NCBI GenBank assembly: GCA_002104905.1
Contig: MCFE01000189.1
Coordinates: forward strand, 62,001-126,000
Origin: Basidiobolus meristosporus CBS 931.73
Lineage: Eukaryota; Basidiobolomycota; Basidiobolomycetes; Basidiobolales; Basidiobolaceae
Reading direction: 5' to 3'
DNA: 64,000 nucleotides
Position 1 is the first letter of the stretch, and each line of letters starts with the position of its first letter. Positions 46,424 to 57,423 of this stretch are shown here, piece by piece. A program made the position numbers and the translations under genes. The notes under the pieces were generated by a model that made no database searches, was not told the DNA's origin, and saw only the letters and a program-made list of their open reading frames with translations.

Positions 46424-48656
46424 ATGATAATGATTGTGCAATGGCTTGTATTGCTTTGTCTATCTAAGGACTTGGCTTTCGGTGCAGCTATTGAAGATAT
46501 CCCAGAGAGAGTAACTTATTTAGTGGAATTCAAAAAGCCTGCTGGCGATTCTATCGCGTGCAGAGAGCAGCAGAATAGTTTTCTGTCGGAAATGAAGGAA
46601 AGAGGAATCTGGACCAAGGAAAGAGTTTCCTTCTCACGCTTAGTGAATGCGATGTCGGTGGAATTCTCCTCGAAATACCTAGACTCCATTGCTAATGCGC
46701 CTGACGTGGAGAAAGTTTGGCCAGTGGTATGTGACAATCGATTTCCTTTCTTTGCAAGAACTTGGTTGACCCGTTTATTCATGCTACTAATAAACCAGAA
46801 TACATTTACACTAAATGCCGGCGACATAATCCAAGCAATTGCCCAACCTGGGTCATCATCCCTTGCTCGGCTAGCTCTTAGTATGACCGGTATCGACAAA
46901 GTCAGAGCCAAGTACGGATATACTGGTAGCGGGATACGAATTGGTGTGGTGGATACTGGCGTTGATTGGAGTCACCCAGATTTGGGGGGCTGTTTTGGCG
47001 AGGGTTGTAAAATACGCTATGGATTTGACTTCGTGGGTGATGAATTTGGTAGAAGATCACCGATCCCGTCTCCTGATGGAGATCCAAGAGATTGCCATGG
47101 CCATGGAACTCATGTCACGGGCATCATTGGGGCAAAGGGATCCGACTATTCCGGAATAGCCCCTGATGCTACATTTGGTGTTTACAAAATATTTGGCTGT
47201 AAAGCAGATACCACAAACGATGAGTACATTATCCAAGTAAGCACGGTTCGCTTAACTACTATTCTGCAGCAATCTTATTCATTATGTTCCTCGAAAGGCT
47301 TTGGAAATGGCGGTTCGTGACGAAATGGATGTCATCAATTTATCTTTAGGTTCCCCGGTCCCCTGGGGCGAAACCCTGGCGGCCAAGGCCGTTAACAGAG
47401 CCGTATCACGAGGGGCTTCTGTTGTGGTCTCCTTTGGAAATGATGGAAGAGCAGGATTGTGGACTGGCGGCGAGCCATCTGTGGCTAGTGATGCAATTGC
47501 TGTAGTCTCTCTAGAGGGCAACAAAGTATCCGATTTTTCCTCATGGGGACCAGACTTTGAGTTGAATTTGAAACCGGATGTTGGCGCTCCAGGAAGGAAG
47601 ATCTTTTCTACTTGGCCGGTATCAAAGGGAGAGTATGCTTTACTGTCAGGCACCTCCATGGCTGCTCCACATATCAGTGGGGCTGTTGGACTTTATATAC
47701 AAGGAAAAGGAAGGAGGGCCCCAAGGCAAATACTCGAGAGAATGTTGACTACCTCTGATCCCATCATAGACAGCAGCAACGGCATCCTGGCACCAGTCGC
47801 AAGGCAGGGCGGTGGCATGCTGAACCTTCCAAAAGCCATCGAGTCCGAGACACTTATCAGGCCAGTGAAGATCGCGTTGAATGATACCTTGCACACCGCT
47901 TCCGTCCGCACTATTACAGTCACAAATGAGGGAAGCGCTGCCCAGACTTATACCTTCGCTCATTCGCCTTCGGCCTCGGTGAATGGGTACTTGGCATCCG
48001 GCCTGCTCACTACAACCCCACGCCTAAGCCCAGTGTATGCTACTGTTGACTTCGACAAGACCTCGGTTACAATTGAGCCTGGGCAGAGTCAAAGAATAAC
48101 GGTCGGAATTCGTCCACCAACGCTTCCCAGAGAGCAATACTGGATTTATAGCGGATATATCGATATTCATCAGGAACAGAATGATGAAATCTACCATGTG
48201 CCATATTTGGGGATCAGTGGAGACCACAATAGCCTTCCCATTCTGAGTGATCCAAAATTCCCAGCCATACTAACCCAGCGAACCGGAAACAAACTCTACA
48301 ACGACCAATCACAGACGGTAGTCTCCTCATTAAATGAGAACGATGCGGTGGTTTTGCTATTCCGGCTCACCCATCCAACGCAGCTAATTAACATTAGAAT
48401 TTGGAGGGTGGATGGGTTAAGACCCAGGCTTCAGGGCTACCTAACCAGGAGAGGCTTTGTAGGACGCAGTATTGATGGTGAGGTTCAGACATTGCGATGG
48501 AGCGGGCGCATCGATAATGCAGCAGGGCAGATTGTGGACGAGGCAGAGAGCGGAGCTACATATCAATTGGTCATCGAGGCACTAAAGCCTTTCGGATCAC
48601 CAAGGAATAGTCAGGATTATGACAGGTGGTTTTCCCCAAGGATATTCGTTGACTAA
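46424..48656 (+). CDS. secreted subtilisin-like serine protease (S8), three exons
   Basis: Predicted exons are 46,424-46,726, 46,799-47,236 and 47,298-48,656 (699 aa). Intron 1 (72 nt, GTATGT...CAG) and intron 2 (61 nt, GTAAGC...AAG, branch-like CTTAACT) restore the family text across the joins (VEKVWPV/NTFTLN and DEYIIQ/ALEMAV). A hydrophobic signal peptide (about 1-21) is followed by an I9-type propeptide (about 28-100) and the catalytic domain. That domain has D153 in VVDTGVDWSHPDL, H203 in HGHGTHVTG, oxyanion N295 in SFGNDG, and S367 in GTSMAAPHISG. A Fn3-like C-terminal region runs from about 420 to 699. No protease-associated insert lies between H203 and S367. It probably degrades extracellular protein. 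Confidence 0.9.
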
Positions 48657-49646
48657 TCCGAATCTCAGTTTCATTCGTGAAATCAATCTGACCAACACCG
48701 AACGAATACATTATCTATGGCACAAGTAACCCGTTCCATCCATACCAAAATCCCAATGTCACTACCGCACCATTTCCCCGTTTTGAGGAAGAAACCAGAG
48801 GCACTCATGTTTATTTAAAATTGCCTTCTCGAGTTGGTAGTTAACATGTAATATGTACCCCTCATTAGAACCTCATTTTCCAAATAGAACGCCTGATGGA
48901 ATAAGTCATATTCTCCAGTGCAACCCACAAAGTAACTTGGCCCAAGTATCCTGAATAAATCCTGATGGCGTATGACTCTCCCCTAACTTGGATTATCTCG
49001 TATTTACGTGTTAGACCAAGTTGCGAAGTAATCCATTCAAACTTGTAAGAAAGGAAACTGGCCAGACCAGAACCCAGCTATGGTTGCGATCGGGTTCTAT
49101 GAGGCTGCAGATCAGCCAATGGTGTACTCAAGGTGCAGATATCAGCGTGCATTGCCTAGACACCGTTTGTACACCAACCACTAACTAACTGATGGGCGAT
49201 TTGCCGCCGACTCCACACCCAGTTCATGTGATTTCCCGGTCACGGATTAATTGGATGAATTTTATTTAATTTAATTACAAACCAACCTAAATTTCACGAA
49301 TACTATGAGACAACATTCAAAGGATACAAAAATATGTCAAGAATAACATGTATACAATAGAACGTGAGTGAACCAATTACTAATCCAAAGGGTATTCGAA
49401 TGCTACGGAGTAAGGGCCTCCTAACTATGTCTCAGCGAGTAACCATCAGCAGGCACTAGCGAGAGTGCGGTGGATGGTGGCCTCAGAGAAGGGACTGCTA
49501 AGCCTCTTGTCGTTAAGAGGGGAAGAACGGGAGAACGTAAAGGAATGTATCATACATATAAAAATCGAATCGCAAGAATCATTGACAAGTGAACAAAAAA
49601 TCCAACCAACACACCAACCAAGGCTCCTCAGGAGAATGATTCTTGA
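48657..49646. other. intergenic spacer between convergent genes
   Basis: Holds the 3' flanks of the subtilase (plus) and the disordered-protein gene (minus). Several AT runs near 49,250-49,280 could serve in 3' end formation. Open frames on plus at 49,465-49,743 overlap the end of the minus gene and look like an antisense shadow. Confidence 0.4.
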
Positions 49647-50558
49647 TCAGTTTGAGAGCCTGCGACGTTTGCTCGAAACCATGAACGGATCCTCGCAGTG
49701 GATATCGTGGATTGGCGAGGAGGTTAACAACTGGGCGTGCTGATCTCCGGATGATTCAACTTCGGGCTCTTCTGGAATGAACATTAGATCATGATCACGC
49801 AAAGGTGATACAGGTGAACTAATCACTTCAAATTCCACCTCTCCCTGAATATTAGGCAGTGGCCTACAGACCTTTTCTGTAGGCATATGAGGGTCCCATT
49901 TCTCAGTATTATCATCATAAGACAAGCGACGTTTGAAGTCCTCAGCCGAGTCGCCTTGAACAGAGAGACGCCTAAGCTTTGGTGGGTTGTTGTAATCATA
50001 TCCACCAGGACTTGCAACCGAAATTTTCGAAGGGAGCTTGGCCGGAGTGTTTGAAAGAAGGCATTTTACAAATGGAGATGTTGACTCTCCGAGGGAACCC
50101 GGTAGGCTTCGGGTGCGAATGGGTGTAGTAGCGATGTCTGCAGCAGCTGTGGTCCGATCCTTGGGGGAGAACACGTCGGTTCTCTCTAATTCTCTACACT
50201 CGCTGTCTCTCTGAAGTCGGGTCGCCAAAGGAGTCTCACCGTCAGTCTCCTCGAGCAGTGGATTGACATTGATGAAGTTGACCACTACTCTATTCTCTCG
50301 GGGGACTCTGACTGGTAGGCTCGGCATAGGGTTGGCCGATTCTCTCTTTTTCGAAGAGAGGTTTATGGTTGAAGGACGGCGTTTACGAGTGTTGGGTATC
50401 ACGGGGAATTTCTGATCATGAGCTCTTCCTGAATTCGACCAATCTGGAGGAGGAATTGTCCAATACGGGCTTTGCATCTCTGAAGGTGTTGATTTCTTAC
50501 GGGAGTCTTTAGAACGAGGAGTAAGGGGACAAGAAATGGTTGAGGTCGACATATTCAT
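49647..50558 (-). CDS. unrecognised, largely disordered protein with Ser/Pro sites and basic clusters
   Basis: The open frame continues upstream to 50,591, but the likely start is the Met at 50,558 or 50,552 (MNMSTSTISCPLTPRSK), giving about 300 aa. The protein is rich in Ser, Pro, Arg and acidic residues, with no hydrophobic core or membrane segment. It has basic clusters (RKRRPST, KLRRLSV, and a terminal SKRRRLSN) that look like nuclear localisation signals or basophilic kinase sites. Repeated SP/TP dipeptides (LTPRSK, VFSPKD, SSPVSPLRD) suggest proline-directed phosphorylation. I recognise no domain; a cell-cycle or transcription-linked regulator is a guess. Long and uninterrupted, so probably real. 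Confidence 0.7.
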   Translation of the reverse strand: MNMSTSTISCPLTPRSKDSRKKSTPSEMQSPYWTIPPPDWSNSGRAHDQKFPVIPNTRKRRPSTINLSSKKRESANPMPSLPVRVPRENRVVVNFINVNPLLEETDGETPLATRLQRDSECRELERTDVFSPKDRTTAAADIATTPIRTRSLPGSLGESTSPFVKCLLSNTPAKLPSKISVASPGGYDYNNPPKLRRLSVQGDSAEDFKRRLSYDDNTEKWDPHMPTEKVCRPLPNIQGEVEFEVISSPVSPLRDHDLMFIPEEPEVESSGDQHAQLLTSSPIHDIHCEDPFMVSSKRRRLSN

Positions 50559-52568
50559 CCTCCAGCAATGATTATTCACTAGGAGATTCAATCACTTGGT
50601 TTGGCACTTCCCCACCAGAGGAATTTCAATAGCGCAGCGATGGCAAGGTTAATTTATTAAATGTTGGAAGGGAATGCTCATATTGGAAGGGGACTCGGCC
50701 CAATAAATATAGTGAGCCACCCTGGTTACGATGCACTAAAACAAACGAATCGCGACATCAAATTTGCAGCGATAGTACAACAGGGGTCAGGGAGAAAAGA
50801 TGGTGGCTACGTCTCAACCATTGTTCTATATTAATTCTAGGATTAAATATGGTTTTGTCAGGTGCTAAAGCTCAAAAAACGCTAGAAAGGCCGGAAAAGC
50901 GAGGAATATTTATTAAAATCGCTTTTCTTTTAATAACTGGCTTTTAGCACTTGACAAATCCGGTTCGATAGATACTTGATTCAGGCTATGGGATATGATT
51001 GGTGGTCCTGGGTATCGATGGAGTGAATCAATTGATTCTTAGTAAATAAGAGATCTCATCAGATGTTGCCTACTGCCAACAAATCAAGCGCCATATCTAT
51101 TTCGGAAGATCTATATACCTTCATTTACCATCATATGAAGCTCAAGATGACCAAGATAGTGGGTACAAATGGTATAATTGGAACCGCTCTATTGGCTGAT
51201 CCGTATCTCGAATCAGTGGAGGGTCTGTGCGATGTATACTTCATGATCCATCGTGAACTTGCTAGTTGTACTACTACTTCCTGTGGTGCTGCATTGCTGA
51301 GATTTGGCTGCTAGAGTTAATTAAGGTTTTTACAAAAACTGGGCAGCAGCGACTGCAAAAGCAAGAGAATACCGATTTGTACAGGGTAAATCTAGTTGAT
51401 GTGCTCAAAAAGTTGTACGGTGCTCTATGCCTACATAAGCATCGGCTCAATATGTCAAAGACAGGATAGTGGTCCCATTACGTTGCACTGTTCTGTATTC
51501 GAGTTGGGATTTTGATTATTCAGTGAACGTGAGCTCGCAATTGGTATATTGTAGTGTGTGGTGCAATGAATATCCGTGCAGCGGCTAGGATAATTATGAG
51601 CGAACGTTGTGACAACTTCTGACATATCTATTGACGAAATTAGACCTGCAGATTCCAAGTGTCTGGGTTAACCTAGAACTGGTATAATCGCTATCTTCAT
51701 CACAATCGGCTGCATTGTATCTTCATGTTTCCCTTATGAGCCAGATAATGTTTGCTTTGTTTCTTTAAATACCTTTGCCAATACGTAAAAGCCTACAGTG
51801 GTTTCTACGGAGAAGCGAGTGAAAGACCAACAAAATTGCTCTGGGCTTATTTGTTTTGCCATACCGGATGGTCACCAGTGATGTAGTATAAAAGTTTCAA
51901 ATCTCCCATCCAATAATCGATAATCACGCTGATTTTGTTGGTAGTTGATAACTGAAACCTGGGTAAATCTAAGATTGATCTCAACAATCAATTACCCCAA
52001 CCTTGCAGCTTTTGGAATGCATGTGTTGTATCCAGTTTCATCTTTAGAAACCATGGTTCAAATGCTTTTGGTACATCACAATGAATGTAGGACTCTAAAC
52101 CACATCTTCCATACTTTATGGATTCTATTCCACCGGATCAAAGTATTGTAGTACTCTTTGACTTTGAGCCCTGCCATTCATATTCCATTAGGTAACTCGT
52201 TTAATAGTTGAACTCATTTTATAGACATGCCAAAGAAAAGGGAGAAGATTGGAATATGAGAAACCTCTAGATTTTTCTGAAAATGAGTTTGACAGCAGTT
52301 ATGCTAAGATCTGGTAGGCTTGATGTATTAAGGTGGCTTTTCAGAACACTATCTAGAGTGCCAATATTTCTACCCATCAAGTCAATGGTTAATTTCTGAG
52401 TTTTCTGTTAGATGGTCCAAATATATTTTATCCTACTTCACCGTGTACCGCGATATTCTTATTTATGTTCAGATTAAGCTGCAAAAATAGTCACTATACG
52501 AAATAAAAATCTGGGACACGTGATCTTTCCAATTTATAGACAGCCTATTGTACAGCTGACTCCCGAAA
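50559..52568. other. 2-kb spacer; small hairpin, otherwise nothing recognised
   Basis: Upstream flank of the minus gene and of the RRM gene. Short open frames (for example 51,063-51,314 and 51,945-52,151) show no recognisable domain and none is supported as a gene. The only structured element is the hairpin at 50,852-50,959. Confidence 0.4.
50852..50959. repeat. 108-bp nested hairpin, MITE-like
   Basis: Outer arms GTTTTGTCAGGTGCTAAAGC and GGCTTTTAGCACTTGACAAA are imperfect inverted repeats of about 20 bp. Inside, AAAAGCGA pairs with TCGCTTTT. It could be a very short non-autonomous transposon or a structured RNA element; no other copy is visible. Confidence 0.5.
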
Positions 52569-52862
52569 ATGTTTGCTCTCACCAAGCAGTGTCCCAAGAT
52601 AGGTTTTACCATACTGAAGCGGACTTACGCGAGTAAAACCATCTTTGTCGCCAACCTACCACGAGAAACGACACACCAGGACCTGAAGTTAATATTCTCA
52701 AGCTATGGATCGGTCTATACCGTGAAGCATGCACCGCGCCAGAGCTACGGCTTCGTTATAATGGAATCAACATCGGCGGCAAAGGCGATAGAAGACGTGA
52801 AGGGATATCGTCTGCATGGAAATATACTCAAAGTCAAAGAATCCAAACCACGAAAAAAGTAA
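52569..52862 (+). CDS. small RRM RNA-binding protein, probably mitochondrial
   Basis: 97 aa in one exon. Residues 1-22 (MFALTKQCPKIGFTILKRTYA) are basic and lack acidic residues, like a mitochondrial presequence. Residues 24-90 form one RRM: RNP2 is IFVANL (25-30) and RNP1 is QSYGFVIM (58-65), with the expected spacing and final HGNILKVKES strand. The tail is basic (KPRKK). Single-RRM proteins of this size bind single-stranded RNA; a role in mitochondrial RNA handling is inferred from the presequence only. The stop lies at 52,860-52,862. Confidence 0.85.
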   Translation: MFALTKQCPKIGFTILKRTYASKTIFVANLPRETTHQDLKLIFSSYGSVYTVKHAPRQSYGFVIMESTSAAKAIEDVKGYRLHGNILKVKESKPRKK

Positions 52863-54419
52863 ACCCTAACCTTCGGAGTATGGGTTTCTTTGAAAATTTT
52901 TATATTAGTAGAATCGAATGCATGCCCAACCCACTATAAAGTTGACACCAACTTTGATATACAAAGCAAATCCAAATCTTGTACGCATTTATACTCCCAA
53001 ATACATATATTGACTCCAAACCTAATTCACTTTCGTGTAGTTTTCGTGCATAATGTTTCTGTACAACTGCCAAACACTTCACCGATTTACGTTCTGATCT
53101 GTGGCTTTATATGTTGGATTTAAAACGTTCTATTACCCCATTAGGATTCGCCTCAAACAGTTTGGCAATATTTTTCGTTGAAGATACCATGCGTATGTTA
53201 CGTGCTGTTATGAGGTTCTACTCTAGTAGAGAAATGCCAGGTGAAGAGAGCATTGAAATTTCCTCAACTCCAACATTAATACACCCACACTGAACAATAT
53301 TTCATAATGAACTTACGAACTAAATCCTAAGTAAATGATTCATAATTTAGCAGTAAGATGTTGGCTGTTCTTTAAAAATCTTGATTACTTTCAGGCCATC
53401 ACTAATTGTAACTTGTCCAAAAGTCCTCCAACTTTGCACTAACTTCCTGAGACCGTTCTTAAATCATCCTTATCATTAGTTTACAAAGTTTCCCTAAATG
53501 TACAAGTACTTTCCTTGAGTTCAATAAAAAACAAGTGAGTATCATGCAATTCTCTAGTTCACCAAATCACTCTAATACTGCCTAGAATCCTGCAACAAAT
53601 ACCCACCTTTAGTTTTCTGCACTCTGCGGATGATATTTCATCTAGCCTACAGCATATTTTTTTTGCTCAAAACCTATACGAAAGCTAAAGACTAAAGACC
53701 ATATCACGAATATCAAAGGGCAGATGAAAAAATTTACACTTTATTGCACGATCTGAAGGAGCAGTGGAGGCGATTTAGCTAAAGAGAAGCTTGTATGATG
53801 TACACTTGTTAGCATACTACGTGTTGATAAGATATTATAACTTATAGGTGAGCATTTTAAAGGTAAAAATAAGAATATATAGCTTAGAAAGAGTTTGGGT
53901 TTTCTGGAGACTCCACTAATTCCAAGAAATTGCCATTTTTTCAAGCTGAGTGTTAAGTTTCTAGTAGCCAACTTCACATTTCCCAAAGATCAAACATCCA
54001 CAACTTAGATGATAAATACCATTAATATCACTATGAAAGATTTAAACATGATTTGTATAAATATTCTGCTGGTTTTCCTATGATATTCCAATGGTATTCT
54101 GCTGGTGATTTTCAATTAGGCTTTGAAGTGTTTATTACACCAGGAGTGTCAAATCAGGATTAGTTGACCTATACGCACTATCCGGCACCATGATCGACAT
54201 CACAATGCAGCCAGTATATTTATTAACTTCGTATAATATGTATCAGAGTTAGGAGAAGTAGATATCTCTCCAAGTCTCTGGATGTCATCTCTCTACGTGT
54301 CATTTTGGACTTTTTTGTAAGTTCATTAAATATATTTTGTAAAAACTTAAAAGAAATGAATCATGCAAACTCTACTCTTTTGGCCTTAACCCTACCGTCG
54401 AGATTCTTTATGAGATGGA
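52863..54419. other. 1.56-kb spacer, nothing recognised
   Basis: AT-rich, with only short open frames. The stretch 54,060-54,110 (CTGCTGG and GGTATTCTGCTGG repeats) resembles the tandem repeat at about 4,918-5,005. No RNA gene or LTR was found. Confidence 0.4.
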
Positions 54420-54878
54420 TAGGTTAAAAATGCTCCCAATACACTCGCAGCATTTGGAATGTACAAGGAGTATCTGTATGACATTCTATTTCCCATGAGT
54501 TCTGTACGAAACTATATCACCTGGTTTGTGGAAATCGAATCAACACAATCCTTCCAATCAGGTCGAGTCAGCACTCAGGACAGCTTGTCCAGGGAATGAA
54601 CATCAGACTAAAGTCTCTCCTAAGGGTAGAGTACTTAATGTACTCACCAAGAGGTGAGTTTGTTAGAGAAGCATGTGGCCTAAAAAACTGAAGATGGCTT
54701 CATTTTACAAGCGCAACATTTGCCTACTAGGGTCATGGCGATGTTTATTTCCCGTGATGTCAATCGATGTTCAGTTAATTCCGAACAACAGGACATCAAA
54801 AACTAAAAGCTACTTTGCTGAAAACACAAGTTTTGTAAAGACTCGCTACTTGTGGCTTAGCCTCAATGCGTATTAGTA
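54420..54878 (+). pseudogene. broken copy 1 of the 387-aa membrane-protein family
   Basis: Aligns with residues about 36-195 of the intact genes: AAFGMYKEYLYDILFPMSSVRNYIT near 54,448-54,520, the VES/AL region near 54,560, then a continuous stretch (54,673-54,876) matching KKMMMTSFYKHNICLPEQ. Shifts and stops separate the pieces and both ends are missing. It is more diverged than the second broken copy, so older. Confidence 0.85.
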
Positions 54879-55215
54879 TGATGTATGAGGGGAAAGCAAG
54901 AAGGATCACGTTTAAGCAACCCAAAGATTATTTCAGTCCAAACTTCATAATAAGAGGCAATACTACGGATTTCCGATAATCTGATTAAAATTAAGTAGGT
55001 AGCATCTATACTATGAGACTAAAGGTTTCATAGAATGTAGAATAATGATGCATACCTCAACAAGACCACGTAATGTTGGGCTTCACTAGGTGTTAGGTAA
55101 TGTAGCACGGGCAACATAAGCCCTTGGCTGTGATATACCGGTGACTGATATTTTGTCTATATACGTCTCAGAACTTGTGCAAAGTAATGCATTTGTGGTT
55201 CAACTAGGTACAGAA

Positions 55216-55952
55216 ATGAGTGATGACACATTAATTATTACAGAAGAACGAAGAACACTCATGCAAGTTTTTTTCCTGGGACTTGCCGTTGCCTGGACAC
55301 TGAGATTGGTTATGAGAAAGATCCAAATTTTCCCGAACACCCTCGCAGCATTTGGACTGTTCAAGGAGTATCTGTATGCCATTCTCTTCCCCATGGACTC
55401 TGTCCGAAACTACATCACTAGATGTGGCCATGATCATTCCACTGTTGTACTCATTCGGCAAGTGTATTGCACCAGTGTTCATCACTCTGGAATCCGATGA
55501 TTTCCATGCCAGCAAGTATTTTGTCCAGATGACTGAGAATAACCAATCCAATGAGGATATCTACATTGGCAAGGTTTCAAGCACCAAAGAGTCAGTTCAC
55601 AAAGAAACAATGCTCAGATATGCAATGGAACAAGCAATTGACTCGATCGCATATACGGCTTTGCATTTTATGATATATTACACCTGGAGAGAACTTAATC
55701 TTTATGGGGTGGAAGGAATTTATCCGCACAATCGTCCATGCGAATAAGTGTGTTGGTATACGGTATATTTCCAATTCGTGGGATATGGTAAACATACTGA
55801 AGCGATTGTGTAGTGTTGCTCGATTGGTAAAAGTTAGGCAGCTGTATTTTGTCAATAATAAGGTCATTAGTCTCTTGAACTGGTCTGAGCCTGCTCTGTC
55901 TCTTGTCTATATAATTGCCCGGCTTTCTTCAATATTGTATTTTCTGCATTAA
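55216..55952 (+). pseudogene. broken copy 2 of the 387-aa membrane-protein family, internal deletion
   Basis: It starts MSDDTLIITEERRTLMQ at 55,216 and follows the family to NYIT near residue 69. It then jumps at about 55,420 into sequence equivalent to residue 215 (DVAMIIPLLYSFGKCIAPVF) in another frame, so about 430 bp are gone and the frame is lost. The second half (55,420-55,742) remains open with the conserved FGKCIAPVFITLESD motif and ends early at HNRPCE. The C-terminal tail (LYFVNNKVISLLNWSEPALS) lies just downstream in a third frame. The conserved part is nearly identical to gene 61,066. Confidence 0.85.
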
Positions 55953-57263
55953 ATGAACACCTGATGTAATTAAATAAAAATCAATGCAAATCAACTTTGC
56001 GGAAACCAGTTTTTTTTGTGATTCTGGATCATGCTGTATGACGTGTCAACGGACCACCATTTTATGTGTGATTTCCTGTTGGTATAATATCTAACCCGAT
56101 CTCTTTTCAAATACATACAAATCTAGCGATTGCTCTGAAAAAATATCGTTTCCTTCTGGTGGTTACGTTCTCATTCGGGTGATTACCTCATTGTGCACTT
56201 TGTGTTCATAAAGTAGTTTTCTAGTCTTTCTATTTGTACTTTTGCCACCCAAAATCCAACACGAAGTACGGATCGTGGTTTAGGAATGCCGGTGCTTCGG
56301 GTATATGTATTACCTTCAAGAATTTTTTGCATCGGCAAGGAATCTGGGAATTGAATTGGTTTATAACAGTAGGCATGATACAGTTGTATTTGCAAGTGGA
56401 TAATTTTTTTTCAGGATGTGAGGCAGTACTTTCAGTGATGTAAGTGGTGTTCAAGACATGTACAAAATAAGCCGTAAACATTGGTGCACTCCTCATGCTA
56501 ATGTTTCGAAAGTAAAGCTTCATCAAAGCCAAACTCAAGGAACTACACACCAGTGTTAACGTTTGCCGGAAATCCACTCTATTCTGGCGTGAATTAGTAA
56601 AAGAATCAGCCATGTGTATGTCAGGTGTTCGTAGTAGCACCTGCTACGGGTAACAATGTGGACATCGGGATAAATACCAGACTATCTCAGTTTACTCCCC
56701 AAAATTCATTGCTGACAGTAATACACCAATTATAGAATTTATATAATGGCTGAAAGCGTACCTCGATGGAAAACGCCCTACGCCATCTTTATAAATTATT
56801 TCTTAATCCAAATTTCAGATTGGATGGGCTGATAGTTACATACCAGTTAACATCAATGTATCATTAAATACTTGTACCTTGATGAGCTCACCAGAAACGC
56901 AAGAGATCCCTTACAAGAATTCTGTAGTGGAAAGCCTAAAACCTTTTGTGCACTTGCATATATATATATTTCTTAGATAATCTTTAAGGTATTTAGGTAC
57001 TTTATTGCATGACAAGAAGGGAATTGGGAGCAGCAAATACAAGCGACAGTATACCTGATAATACATCAAAAGAATATACTAAAATGGCTGGTGAAGCACA
57101 GCCTCAGTTAATGCCATCATACTAATGAAACATTCGCATAGCCCTTTGATTATATTATCATCACGGCTACTCACAAGCATTTTGTCCTGTGAATTTACAG
57201 GTGGCATTGATGCTTCCAGGTGCAATCCTGCGGAATCCACTACACGCCACTTGTGATAGCCTT

Positions 57264-57312
<49 letters not shown>

Positions 57313-57350
57313 GAATTGGGATCTTTTTGGTGCGACTTGTTTACAGAAAC
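55953..57350. other. spacer, duplicated at 59,440-60,370
   Basis: 56,020-56,900 aligns with 59,465-60,340, including CACTGTGCACTTTGTGTTCAT-like and ACCAGACTATCTCAGTTTACTCC stretches. This spacer therefore belongs to a tandem duplication with the genes. It holds no recognised gene itself, and a long TA microsatellite lies at its right end. Confidence 0.6.
57267..57306. repeat. (TA)n microsatellite
   Basis: About twenty uninterrupted TA dinucleotides, located 120 bp upstream of the gene at 57,424. It is absent from the duplicate unit, so it expanded after duplication or was lost there. Confidence 0.95.
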
Positions 57351-57423
57351 GTAAATTGCGGAAAATCACTTTAAAAACCGGCACGTTTGCTATTCGGTGT
57401 TTTGAAACATAAGCTGTACCAAC
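57351..57423 (+). promoter_or_regulatory. conserved upstream block (promoter/5' UTR) of the 57,424 gene
   Basis: The 73 bp before the start codon are nearly identical to 60,993-61,065 before the paralog, including AATTGCGGAAAATCACTTT and TTGCTATTCGGTGTTTT. Sequence further upstream diverges strongly, so this block is either under constraint or was homogenised together with the gene. Confidence 0.65.

Noticed and set aside
49465-49743. 92-codon plus-strand open frame
   Set aside because: Overlaps the 3' end of the minus-strand disordered-protein gene antisense, with no recognisable domain.
52900-53293. Possible copia RT remnant (NPNGVIERFK on minus)
   Set aside because: Only about eight residues resemble the copia [10 protein letters not shown] block and neighbouring blocks are absent; chance is likely.
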